DNA of 64,000 bases from an uncultured Acidimicrobiales bacterium. GTDB lineage: Bacteria > Actinomycetota > Acidimicrobiia > Acidimicrobiales > SZUA-35. How positions within the stretch are numbered: the stretch's first letter is position 1; every line of letters begins with the position of its first letter. The notes under the pieces were generated by a model. It did no database searches. It had not been told where the DNA came from and saw only the letters and a list, made by a program, of their open reading frames with translations. The stretch covers positions 85,023 to 149,022 of the forward strand of contig CALAJV010000007.1 in NCBI GenBank assembly GCA_937922805.1. The letters are read 5' to 3'. Shown here one piece after another: positions 53,357 through 62,541 of the stretch. A program made the position numbers and the translations under genes.

Positions 53357-54007
53357 GTGTTCGTAAAGATCTGTGGCGTCACAGACGCCGAAGACGCCCT
53401 TTTGGCTGCCGGGCTTGGAGCTAGCGCGGTGGGTATGATTTTCGCTGCTTCAAAGCGGCGGGTGTCCAACGGGGCCGCAATAGAGATCGTACGTCGGTTG
53501 CCGCCCGAGGTACTGGCGATAGGGGTGTTCCGTGATGAAAGCAAAGAACGAGTTGTCGAGATTGCCAACCGGGTAGGCCTCCGAGCGGTTCAACTGCACG
53601 GTAGTGAATCAGTGGAAGATACCCAGTGGATCAGCGACCGAGTTCCGAACGTAATTCGTGCACTATCGGTCGACGACTTAGGCCGGTATCCACTTAAAGA
53701 CTTTCGTCCTGCTCGACTCCTAGTCGACTCGCCAGCGCCGGGGAGTGGTTCGACTTTTGACTGGAGCAAGCTCGACAAAGTAGCAGACAATCACCACTTC
53801 ATCTTGGCCGGCGGACTCAACCCCAACAACGTCAGGGCGGCGATTGAACGGGTAAGGCCGTGGGGTGTCGATGTGGCTAGCGGAGTTGAACGAGCTCCAG
53901 GGCAAAAGGATCCAACCAAGGTCATGAAGTTTATCTCGGCCGCTCGATCCGCCGAGGTGGAACCGGTTGAGGTAAACAATAGTATCCGCGACGGCTTGGG
54001 CGGTTAA
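53357..54007 (+). CDS. trpF: Phosphoribosylanthranilate isomerase
   Basis: About 216 residues if it starts at the GTG at 53357, giving VFVKICGVTDAEDALLA. A TTG at 53306 would add 17 residues with no usable ribosome-binding site. VKICGVTD carries the catalytic Cys. VGLRAVQLHGSES, LLVDSPAPGSGSTFDWSKL with its catalytic Asp, and LAGGLNPNNVRAAI complete the barrel. In most actinobacteria this gene is missing and PriA takes its place, so its presence is notable. Confidence 0.92.
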   Translation: MFVKICGVTDAEDALLAAGLGASAVGMIFAASKRRVSNGAAIEIVRRLPPEVLAIGVFRDESKERVVEIANRVGLRAVQLHGSESVEDTQWISDRVPNVIRALSVDDLGRYPLKDFRPARLLVDSPAPGSGSTFDWSKLDKVADNHHFILAGGLNPNNVRAAIERVRPWGVDVASGVERAPGQKDPTKVMKFISAARSAEVEPVEVNNSIRDGLGG

Positions 54008-54095
54008 GTCGACGGCCGACTGGGTAAGTCAGATGCTGACGGGCTCGGGTAGCTCAAAACAACGAGAATTCGAGTCGTAGGAGGAAGGAACGTAC

Positions 54096-55340
54096 GTGAC
54101 AACAACAGGTAGCTCCTCGCTGATGGGGAATCCAGATGACGCTGGCAGATTTGGTCGGTTCGGGGGCCGCTATGTCCCAGAAACGTTGGTGCCAGCGTGT
54201 GCTGAGCTCGAGGATGCCTTTCGCCAAGCCTGGGACGATCCAATCTTTCGATCCGAGTTCGACGAGTTGCTCCACCGGTATGCCGGGCGACCCTCGGGGC
54301 TAACTGAGTGTAAGAACCTGTCCTCTCAGCTTGGTTTTCGCGTCTTTTTGAAGCGGGAAGATCTTAACCACACCGGAAGTCATAAGATAAACAACGTTCT
54401 TGGTCAAACGCTGTTGGCCAAACGAATGGGCAAAACAAGGATCGTGGCTGAAACCGGAGCCGGTCAGCATGGTGTAGCCACCGCCACCGCCGCAGCCTAT
54501 TTCGGGCAAGAGTGCGTCGTCTACATGGGAGAAGTCGACATCGCTCGTCAGGCTCTCAATGTGTATCGAATGCGGCTACTTGGGGCCGAAGTCAGGCCGG
54601 CGTTGTCAGGAAGCAGGACGCTGAAGGATGCCGTAAACGAAGCCATGCGTGACTGGGTTGCGACCGTCGAGTCAACGTATTACTGCCTTGGTTCAGTTAT
54701 GGGACCGCACCCGTACCCGTGGATGGTTCGCGAGTTCCATCGAGTAATTGGAACCGAAGCGCTAAGTCAATGCCAGGAAATTCTTGATGGTGATGTTCCC
54801 GATGTCGTGGTTGCGTGCGTCGGCGGCGGCTCGAACGCAGCTGGAATTTTCTCTGGCTTTGTCGATACCCGAGCTGAGCTAGTTGGCGTCGAGCCGGCTG
54901 GAGGGGCGGCGGTCGGCCGGTTGGTCCCTGGTGTTGTTCATGGGTCAATGTCGTTCCTAATGCAAGATGAGTTCGGGCAGGTGCAAGAGGCTCAATCGGT
55001 CTCGGCCGGCCTGGACTATCCCGGAGTTGGCCCTGAGCACGCCCACCTGGCTGAAATCGGGCGGGCTAGATACGAACCTGTGACTGATACGGAGGTTCTC
55101 AACGCCTTTGAGTTGTTGTCTCGAACCGAGGGGATAATTCCTGCACTCGAGCCGGCTCATGGTTTAGCGTGGATGGTGAAAGCCAAGGACGAGCTAGCAG
55201 GCAAGACGGTTCTACTTAACTTGTCTGGTCGAGGAGACAAAGATGTGGCTCAGGTGCAGGCCATCCGAGACGGTGATCCTTCGGCGCTGGAAACTGTTGA
55301 TTTCAGCTCCGAAGCCAACAACACAAATGGAGCACAGTAG
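54096..55340 (+). CDS. trpB: Tryptophan synthase beta chain
   Basis: This 414-residue PLP enzyme joins indole and serine. The PLP lysine is in [39 protein letters not shown] opens it, and the [13 protein letters not shown] motif reads [16 protein letters not shown]. The phosphate cup is [22 protein letters not shown] lies just before the GTG start. The stop shares its last base with the trpA start, so the two subunits are made together. Confidence 0.97.
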   Translation: MTTTGSSSLMGNPDDAGRFGRFGGRYVPETLVPACAELEDAFRQAWDDPIFRSEFDELLHRYAGRPSGLTECKNLSSQLGFRVFLKREDLNHTGSHKINNVLGQTLLAKRMGKTRIVAETGAGQHGVATATAAAYFGQECVVYMGEVDIARQALNVYRMRLLGAEVRPALSGSRTLKDAVNEAMRDWVATVESTYYCLGSVMGPHPYPWMVREFHRVIGTEALSQCQEILDGDVPDVVVACVGGGSNAAGIFSGFVDTRAELVGVEPAGGAAVGRLVPGVVHGSMSFLMQDEFGQVQEAQSVSAGLDYPGVGPEHAHLAEIGRARYEPVTDTEVLNAFELLSRTEGIIPALEPAHGLAWMVKAKDELAGKTVLLNLSGRGDKDVAQVQAIRDGDPSALETVDFSSEANNTNGAQ

Positions 55341-56125
55341 TGACAGCGGTTGGGACACTCGAACGCCATCTCCGACAACGGCGCGATGAAGGACGAAAGC
55401 TCCTACTCCCGTATATCACCGGCGGCTATCCGACCGACGAGTGGCCACGACTGATTGAAGGATTGGCAGCCGCTGGCGCTGATGCTATTGAAATCGGCAT
55501 ACCGTTCAGCGATCCCGTGATGGACGGCCCCACCATCCAGGAGTCTTCAACGTTGGCCTTGGGCGCCGGAATTTCGCCGGTTGAGATTCTGGCTCGGCTG
55601 AGCGAAGTTGAGGTGGATGTTCCACTCATCGCCATGACTTACTACAACATCTGCTTTCGGATGGGCCACGAACGATTCGCTAGCGCCTTGAAGGAGGCCG
55701 GCGTTTCCGCCGCTATCTTGCCCGACCTTCCGTTGGAAGAACTAACACCGTGGGCTGAAGCAGCTGACCAGGCTGGTATTGAAACGGTTTTGTTGGCGGC
55801 TCCGACTGCTCCTGATGAGCGCTTGCCCCGTATTGCTGAACGAGCTCGCGGGTTTGTGTATGGGGTCGGATTGGTTGGTATCACCGGTGAGCGAGATGAG
55901 TTGGCGTCGAGCGCGATTGAGATTGCTCAGCGGTTAAAAAATGTCACGGACAAGCCGGTTCTAATCGGTGTTGGTGTTTCGTCGCCAAGCCAAGCAGTCG
56001 AAGTCTGTTCGGTAGCTGATGGGGTAGTAGTAGGCTCGGCCGTCATCCGAAAGATTATCGACGGTTCGGTCGATGAGGCGATCGACTTTGTTGGTTCGCT
56101 AAGAGCTGGACTTGACTCGATCTGA
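55340..56125 (+). CDS. trpA: Tryptophan synthase alpha chain
   Basis: This 261-residue barrel splits indole-glycerol phosphate. The catalytic Glu is in ADAIEIGIPFSDPVMDGPTI, together with the catalytic Asp. LIAMTYYNICFRMG, AAILPDLPLEELTPW, GFVYGVGLVGITGERDEL and PVLIGVGVSSPSQA follow. Starts at GTG on the trpB stop. Its end overlaps the next frame by 14 bp. Confidence 0.97.
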   Translation: MTAVGTLERHLRQRRDEGRKLLLPYITGGYPTDEWPRLIEGLAAAGADAIEIGIPFSDPVMDGPTIQESSTLALGAGISPVEILARLSEVEVDVPLIAMTYYNICFRMGHERFASALKEAGVSAAILPDLPLEELTPWAEAADQAGIETVLLAAPTAPDERLPRIAERARGFVYGVGLVGITGERDELASSAIEIAQRLKNVTDKPVLIGVGVSSPSQAVEVCSVADGVVVGSAVIRKIIDGSVDEAIDFVGSLRAGLDSI

Positions 56126-56501
56126 GCAACGTTCGAGCGGGGAGCGACCCTTCCCGCCTGACGACGCCGATTGCGAGTTGTGTAGGGCCGATCGGTTTAC
56201 TCACTGGTATGCCGAATTTGCCGACGGGTGGATCGCCGATTGCGAGGCCTGCATGGTTCCAATCGTCGTTTGGTGGAGCCATGGAACGGCTGTATCTCCG
56301 CTCACACGAAAAGCGCTTCTCGACCGATTATCTGCCGTCGCGAACGATCGTTTCGGGTCAAACAATTGGTACCTAGACGAAGACATGCGCCAAGTTCCGG
56401 AGCATTTCCATGCTCATGCCCGAGATAAAGACTGGTGGGCAAAGCGATTTACCCGCCCGATGTCTCGCTACAACGGAGTCGGCGTCAGCCGCCAAGACTA
56501 G
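56112..56501 (+). CDS. Small zinc-ribbon-like protein, unknown function
   Basis: This 129-residue protein was not recognised. Two CxxC pairs (DCELCRADRF at residue 20 and DCEACMVP at 43) suggest a bound zinc. A later EHFHAHARDKDWW has three alternating His and is somewhat like a HIT-protein triad, but the HIT fold is not clear. It starts at a TTG inside trpA, so expression would depend on coupling with trpA. There is no link to tryptophan beyond position. Confidence 0.55.
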   Translation: MTRSEQRSSGERPFPPDDADCELCRADRFTHWYAEFADGWIADCEACMVPIVVWWSHGTAVSPLTRKALLDRLSAVANDRFGSNNWYLDEDMRQVPEHFHAHARDKDWWAKRFTRPMSRYNGVGVSRQD

Positions 56502-56602
56502 TCCAATACGAGATATGGCGAGCAGCAGGGCATCGTTCGAGCTGTGATCTTGATTCAATAAGTCTCGGGAAGTTTGTCGGTTTCCTAGCGGTTAACTCTG
56601 TC

Positions 56603-57994
56603 ATGCAACGTTTACTGATCAGATCAAACAAGCACAACAGGCCATCGTTAGGGGTCTCCTTGCTCGTGGTCTTTGCCGTTGTCGCTGCGTCTTGTTCGGG
56701 CGGTAGTTCGACGGCCGACGGTGGCGACGAAAATGATGAAGTCGCGGCCTCGGCCGAGACCAGCGATGATCCGTCCGGCGAACAAGAATCATCGGATGAA
56801 CAAGGGGCATCTGATGATTCCGATTCAAAAGCGCTAGAGCCTGGTATTCCAAACCCCGATTTTGACTACGAGAACTATGAATATGGCCTTGAAGCCGAGG
56901 CCAGCGCCTTGCGTGACGACCGTTTTGATCCAAGTTTTCCTCCACCGATCATAGATCCGGCGTTGATCAAGTCGGGCGGTCCTCCTCCGGATGCAATTCC
57001 GCCGATTGATGAACCTGTGTTTGATTCAGTAAGCGATGTTGACTATCTCAGTGACGAGGAGGCGGTGGTAGCGGTCACTGCCAATGGTGAAACTAGGGCG
57101 TACCCGGTCCAAGTCTTGATCTGGCACGAGATCGTCAACGATGATTTTGACGGCACCCCAGTGTCAGTAACCTATTGCCCGCTGTGTAACTCGGCCCTCG
57201 CCTTCGATCGAAACTTCAACGGGGATGTCCTCGACTTCGGTACGTCGGGTGAGCTTTACCAGTCAGCCTTGGTGATGTATGACCGTCAAACCGAGTCACT
57301 TTGGGCTCACTTCACTGGCCAGGGCTTAGTCGGTCATTACGCTGGGGCTCAACTCGATTTCATTCCAGCCCAGACTGTTTCGTTTGCTGATTACAAGCAA
57401 GCAAATCCGGATGGCAAAGTACTCAATCGAGAAACCGGCTTCAGTCGGGATTACGGAACAAACCCATACTCCGGCTACGACTTCGAAGATTCTGACCCGA
57501 TCGGCGGCTTCTTCAATGGCGACGTTGACCGGACCCTTTTGGCAAAGGCTCGGGTAGTCGGCATTCACGACGAAGCTGGATCTGTAGCGGTATGTTTGGC
57601 TGACCTAGAGACGGTCAAAACCCTCTCACTCACTGAAGGCGGGAGAAATCTGGTTCTGTTCCATGAGCCAGGCTTAGCTTCTGCCCTGCAGAAGAGCGAG
57701 ATCGATGGAGGAAGAGACATCGGCCAGAGTGCGGTATTCGTCGCTGAAGCAGGCGACGGCACTGAACTTAGTTTCACCCGCTCTGCCGAAGGTTTTATCG
57801 ATGATCAGACCAACTCGACTTGGGACATCTTCGGCTTAGCCGTTGACGGCCCGCTAACGGGGGAGTCACTGACGTCGGTCCCTCACCTGGACACGTTTTG
57901 GTTTGCCTGGGCTACCTACCGACCAGGATCGGTATTGATCGAGGTCGACTCGGGATCTGAAACGCTTTGTACTCAGATAAGCGAAGAGTCCTAA
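56603..57994 (+). CDS. DUF3179-domain lipoprotein
   Basis: About 463 residues from the ATG at 56603, where the product begins with a basic start and a hydrophobic stretch ending in the lipobox VAASCSGG. An acidic Ser/Asp/Glu linker of about 70 residues follows. The DUF3179 domain then shows VLIWHEIVNDDFDG, SVTYCPLCNSALAFDR and FGTSGELYQSALVMYDRQT. It ends with a conserved-looking Trp-rich segment (DTFWFAWATYRPG). The CPLC motif suggests metal or redox chemistry, though the function of the family is unknown. It should be anchored outside the cell after LspA cleavage. Confidence 0.85.
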   Translation: MQRLLIRSNKHNRPSLGVSLLVVFAVVAASCSGGSSTADGGDENDEVAASAETSDDPSGEQESSDEQGASDDSDSKALEPGIPNPDFDYENYEYGLEAEASALRDDRFDPSFPPPIIDPALIKSGGPPPDAIPPIDEPVFDSVSDVDYLSDEEAVVAVTANGETRAYPVQVLIWHEIVNDDFDGTPVSVTYCPLCNSALAFDRNFNGDVLDFGTSGELYQSALVMYDRQTESLWAHFTGQGLVGHYAGAQLDFIPAQTVSFADYKQANPDGKVLNRETGFSRDYGTNPYSGYDFEDSDPIGGFFNGDVDRTLLAKARVVGIHDEAGSVAVCLADLETVKTLSLTEGGRNLVLFHEPGLASALQKSEIDGGRDIGQSAVFVAEAGDGTELSFTRSAEGFIDDQTNSTWDIFGLAVDGPLTGESLTSVPHLDTFWFAWATYRPGSVLIEVDSGSETLCTQISEES

Positions 57995-58020
57995 GGCAAT
58001 GCCAAAAGGGAGTTAATGCC

Positions 58021-58063
58021 ACAGGGAGTCAAGGGGCTCGTCGAGCAAACCTTGACTCCCTGT
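58021..58063. terminator. 14-bp inverted repeat between lipoprotein gene and leuA
   Basis: ACAGGGAGTCAAGG at 58021-58034 pairs perfectly with 58050-58063 across a 15-base loop, between two convergent stop codons. A short TTT follows on the plus side. Likely a bidirectional terminator. Confidence 0.75.
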
Positions 58064-58078
58064 TTGACAGAAGCTGGG

Positions 58079-60128
<2,050 letters not shown>

Positions 60129-60392
60129 TCAGTTAGGCGAAATAAGGTCTTGGCTGAACTGCTTGATTGCGGCCATAATTTCTGGATCTACTGGCTGTTT
60201 TCGCTTAGCCAGGCTCTCCTTGATCTTTGAATACACCTGCGACTCTCGGTCGCATTGACTGCACTTGGCCAAATGCCGAGCAACCTTTTTCGCTTGCTTG
60301 TCGTCAATCTCACCATCGAGGTAGGCCTGCAGAGTCTCCATTACCTCATCACACGAAGGCCCAGGCATGATCTTTTGAACAAAACTCATCAT
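60129..60392 (-). CDS. Zinc-binding anti-sigma factor (RsrA-like)
   Basis: This 87-residue protein has the zf-HC2/ZAS signature: SCDEVMETLQAYLDGEI, then the HX3CX2C motif in RHLAKCSQCDRE. In RsrA-type proteins oxidation of these cysteines frees the sigma factor. It begins with an ATGA overlap at the sigma stop, so both are made together. The C-terminus is Lys-rich. Together with mycothiol synthesis in the same window, thiol-oxidation sensing is the likely job, as in SigR-RsrA. Confidence 0.9.
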   Translation of the reverse strand: MMSFVQKIMPGPSCDEVMETLQAYLDGEIDDKQAKKVARHLAKCSQCDRESQVYSKIKESLAKRKQPVDPEIMAAIKQFSQDLISPN

Positions 60393-61003
60393 GAGGCCGA
60401 CACCTCCGCGTCTAGGCCGGTTTCACTAAGTTGTTCTCTAATACGACTGCGGGCCCGGTGGAGCCGACTCATAACGGTCCCGACTGGAGTTTCAGTGATG
60501 TCGGCTGCCTCTTGGTAGCTCAAACCGTTGAGGTCTACGAGTTCGACCACTTGACGAAAGTTTGGTGGCAGCGCGTCTAGCGCCTGTTGTACTGCCGCAT
60601 CAAAGACTGGGCTGACTACGAGACTCTCTGGGTCTTCGTTGTCGGCGAAATCAGCTGAGCGTTCGAAGGCAGCGTCAGGATCATCGAGTAGGTCTGGCTT
60701 CTTCTTCCTTGCTCGGTTGATGTTGGCGTTGCGCATGATGGTTAGGAGCCAGGCTCGGGGATATCGACCATCGAAGCGGTCAATCGAACGAAATGCTCGA
60801 AGCAATGTGTCTTGAACCAAATCCTGGGCGTCGGTGTTGTTACGAGTCAGCGACCAGGCTGTTCGATACAGCAGATCGAACTCTGGGGTGACGTATTTCT
60901 GGAATGCCGCAGCGTCCTCGGCCTTGCTCCCAGTTGGGTCTGGCCTTGTTCCGGAATCCGTACTGGAATCCGGGAGGGCCGTACTTTCTTCGGGACGAAT
61001 CAT
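60389..61003 (-). CDS. ECF RNA polymerase sigma factor, SigR/SigH-like
   Basis: About 204 residues from the ATG at 61003. Region 2 reads DLLYRTAWSLTRNNTDAQDL, then VQDTLLRAFRSIDRFDGRYP and RAWLLTIMRNANINRARKK. Region 4 is LPPNFRQVVELVDLNGLSYQ, then ETPVGTVMSRLHRARSRIRE. Both are close to SigR/SigH proteins, which control thiol-oxidative stress genes. An in-frame start 51 bp upstream is ruled out because a SigR-type promoter lies within that stretch. The anti-sigma gene overlaps its stop. Confidence 0.93.
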   Translation of the reverse strand: MIRPEESTALPDSSTDSGTRPDPTGSKAEDAAAFQKYVTPEFDLLYRTAWSLTRNNTDAQDLVQDTLLRAFRSIDRFDGRYPRAWLLTIMRNANINRARKKKPDLLDDPDAAFERSADFADNEDPESLVVSPVFDAAVQQALDALPPNFRQVVELVDLNGLSYQEAADITETPVGTVMSRLHRARSRIREQLSETGLDAEVSAS

Positions 61004-61024
61004 TAACGCAACCACACAGTCTTT

Positions 61025-61050
61025 AACCGGCAACAACGGGCCAACATTCC
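61025..61050 (-). promoter_or_regulatory. SigR-type promoter GGAAT-N18-GTT, probably autoregulatory
   Basis: On the minus strand GGAAT occupies 61050-61046 and GTT 61027-61025, with exactly 18 bases between. This is the known SigR/SigH consensus and spacing. It lies just ahead of the sigma gene, giving a leader of about 15 bases to the ATG at 61003. Positive autoregulation is the known habit of SigR. Confidence 0.75.
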
Positions 61051-61281
61051 TCAACCACCTTGATTAGCAAGTTGAACTTGCTGCTATTCACATTTCTCAC
61101 GTAAAGCCCAGCTTTTCAACGCTTGGGATTGGTGTTGGCTCATTTGAGCAGAGTCTAAGACCCCGTGCACCAACTTCTAATCTAGATCCTATTAACACCG
61201 AACGCTCGACGGGGCAGTTCGAAGAACGCAGAAAGGCCCCGGAAATTCTGGCCCAACGGTGAAAGGGGATTCAGCGGCTCG

Positions 61282-61797
61282 TCAGATTCGTTCGTATTCC
61301 CATGACAAAGGCTTGTCGTTCTCATAGGGCATCGTTCCATGAAAGCAGCGTTGGTCTTCGTCGAACACCAGTGGAATGAAGTGTCGATCGCCAGCCCACA
61401 ACGGAATGTCAGTTTCGTCTGGGTTAACGCAAGCATCAAGCAGAACTGGTCTTGGCACCCACACAAGGTCACCTTCTTCGTTCTCCGTCGGCGGTGTTCC
61501 TGACCAGCCGTCAACAAGAAAAATGAATGCTAACCACGGTTCCAATTTCGGTCCGAAGTTGCTCCAGGTGATGGTTCCTCGAAGCTGAAATGAGGTGATA
61601 GTCAACCCTGATTCTTCTGATATTTCACGTCTCAAACAGTCAACTACCGACTCGTCTTGTTCGAGTTTGCCGCCCAGCCCGTTCATTTTCCCGAAGTGAT
61701 CGTCGGTTGGTCGAGCATTTCTTTTGACCATCAGCACATCGTCTCGCCGTTGGTCCCAGAGGTACGCGAGCGATCCGATCAGGGGAGTGAAAGTCAT
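61282..61797 (-). CDS. NUDIX hydrolase (MutT-like)
   Basis: This 171-residue protein contains the NUDIX box GGKLEQDESVVDCLRREISE, continuing EESGL, which fits GX5EX7REUXEEXGU. VLMVKRNARPTDDHFGKMNG before it is typical of the 8-oxo-dGTP or nucleotide-clearing group. The C-terminal half has RHFIPLVFDEDQRCFHGTM. The substrate is not clear. It is a lone minus-strand gene between the sigma unit and HU. Confidence 0.88.
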   Translation of the reverse strand: MTFTPLIGSLAYLWDQRRDDVLMVKRNARPTDDHFGKMNGLGGKLEQDESVVDCLRREISEESGLTITSFQLRGTITWSNFGPKLEPWLAFIFLVDGWSGTPPTENEEGDLVWVPRPVLLDACVNPDETDIPLWAGDRHFIPLVFDEDQRCFHGTMPYENDKPLSWEYERI

Positions 61798-62157
61798 GGC
61801 TGTTGAGTATGTCGGACTCCGTTCGGCGAGCGACGGGAGTTCCCAAAAAGCCAGAACCGTTGGTCAAAAACCCAGTGTTTTAGCCGATTATTGCCCGAAC
61901 AAAACGTCCATTTGAGAGGGATTCGAGTTTAACCGGGGTAGATATGACCCACGGAGCAACACGCCGGAAGGTCGATGGCTCCGCTTGATTTTGCCATTAC
62001 TCACGGTATGTGATTTGCCCCGAATGCTTCAAAGGCCAGTGCTGGAGCGGCTGGACGGGATGTGAATGATGGCTAAATCCTTGACATTGTGATTCGCGGA
62101 GGCTCAAATTTCGGAGTCGCCCCGAATTGGCGGGCTGACAAAATTGAAGGAGTCCTA
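61798..62157. other. Divergent intergenic region between NUDIX gene and HU
   Basis: This 360-bp region holds the HU promoter at the right (described separately). The left two-thirds shows no gene, repeat or RNA that could be supported. The NUDIX promoter should lie near its left end. Confidence 0.4.
62081..62109 (+). promoter_or_regulatory. hup: Housekeeping-type promoter for HU
   Basis: TTGACA (62081-62086) and TCAAAT (62104-62109) are separated by 17 bases. The -35 is perfect and the -10 matches 4 of 6. The expected start near 62116 leaves a leader of about 42 bases with GAAGGAG before the HU ATG. Confidence 0.7.
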
Positions 62158-62439
62158 ATGAATAAATCTGAACTAATTGATGAGGTCGCAGATCGTAGTG
62201 GCGTTAGCAAGAAGGACGTCGAGGCCACAATCGGTGGCATGTTTGATGTTGTTGCTGACACCGTTGGAAAAGGTGGCGACGTCACCATCCAGGGTTGGGT
62301 CAAGTTCGAGCAGGTAGAGCGAAAAGCTCGTATGGGCCACAACCCACGTACCGGCGAGAAGATGCCTATCCCGGCCTCTAAAGCGGCCAAGGTGAGCGCC
62401 TTGTCGAAGTTGAAGGCTGCAGGCAAAGGCGCTGCCTAA
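62158..62439 (+). CDS. hup: HU-family nucleoid protein
   Basis: 93 residues: MNKSELIDEVADRSGVSKKD, then VTIQGWVKFEQVERKARMGH and NPRTGEKMPIPASKAAKVSA. The DNA-binding arm with the RxxRNPRTGE-type motif is complete. GAAGGAG lies 6 bases before the ATG. Unlike mycobacterial HupB it has no long Lys-rich tail; such a tail is found here instead on the DksA-like protein at 5.6 kb. Confidence 0.96.
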   Translation: MNKSELIDEVADRSGVSKKDVEATIGGMFDVVADTVGKGGDVTIQGWVKFEQVERKARMGHNPRTGEKMPIPASKAAKVSALSKLKAAGKGAA

Positions 62440-62474
62440 ACAGGCGCCTGGCAAGTATGTCTGTCGATAATCTC

Positions 62475-62512
62475 GAACGGCGAGCGCAGCGATTACAAAG
62501 CGCTCGCCGTTC
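62475..62512. terminator. 13-bp inverted repeat after HU
   Basis: GAACGGCGAGCGC and its complement flank a 12-base loop between the convergent ends of HU and the repeat protein. There is no T-run. A likely bidirectional terminator. Confidence 0.7.
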
Positions 62513-62541
62513 CGGGCGGCAGTAAAGTAGATTCGCCGAAA

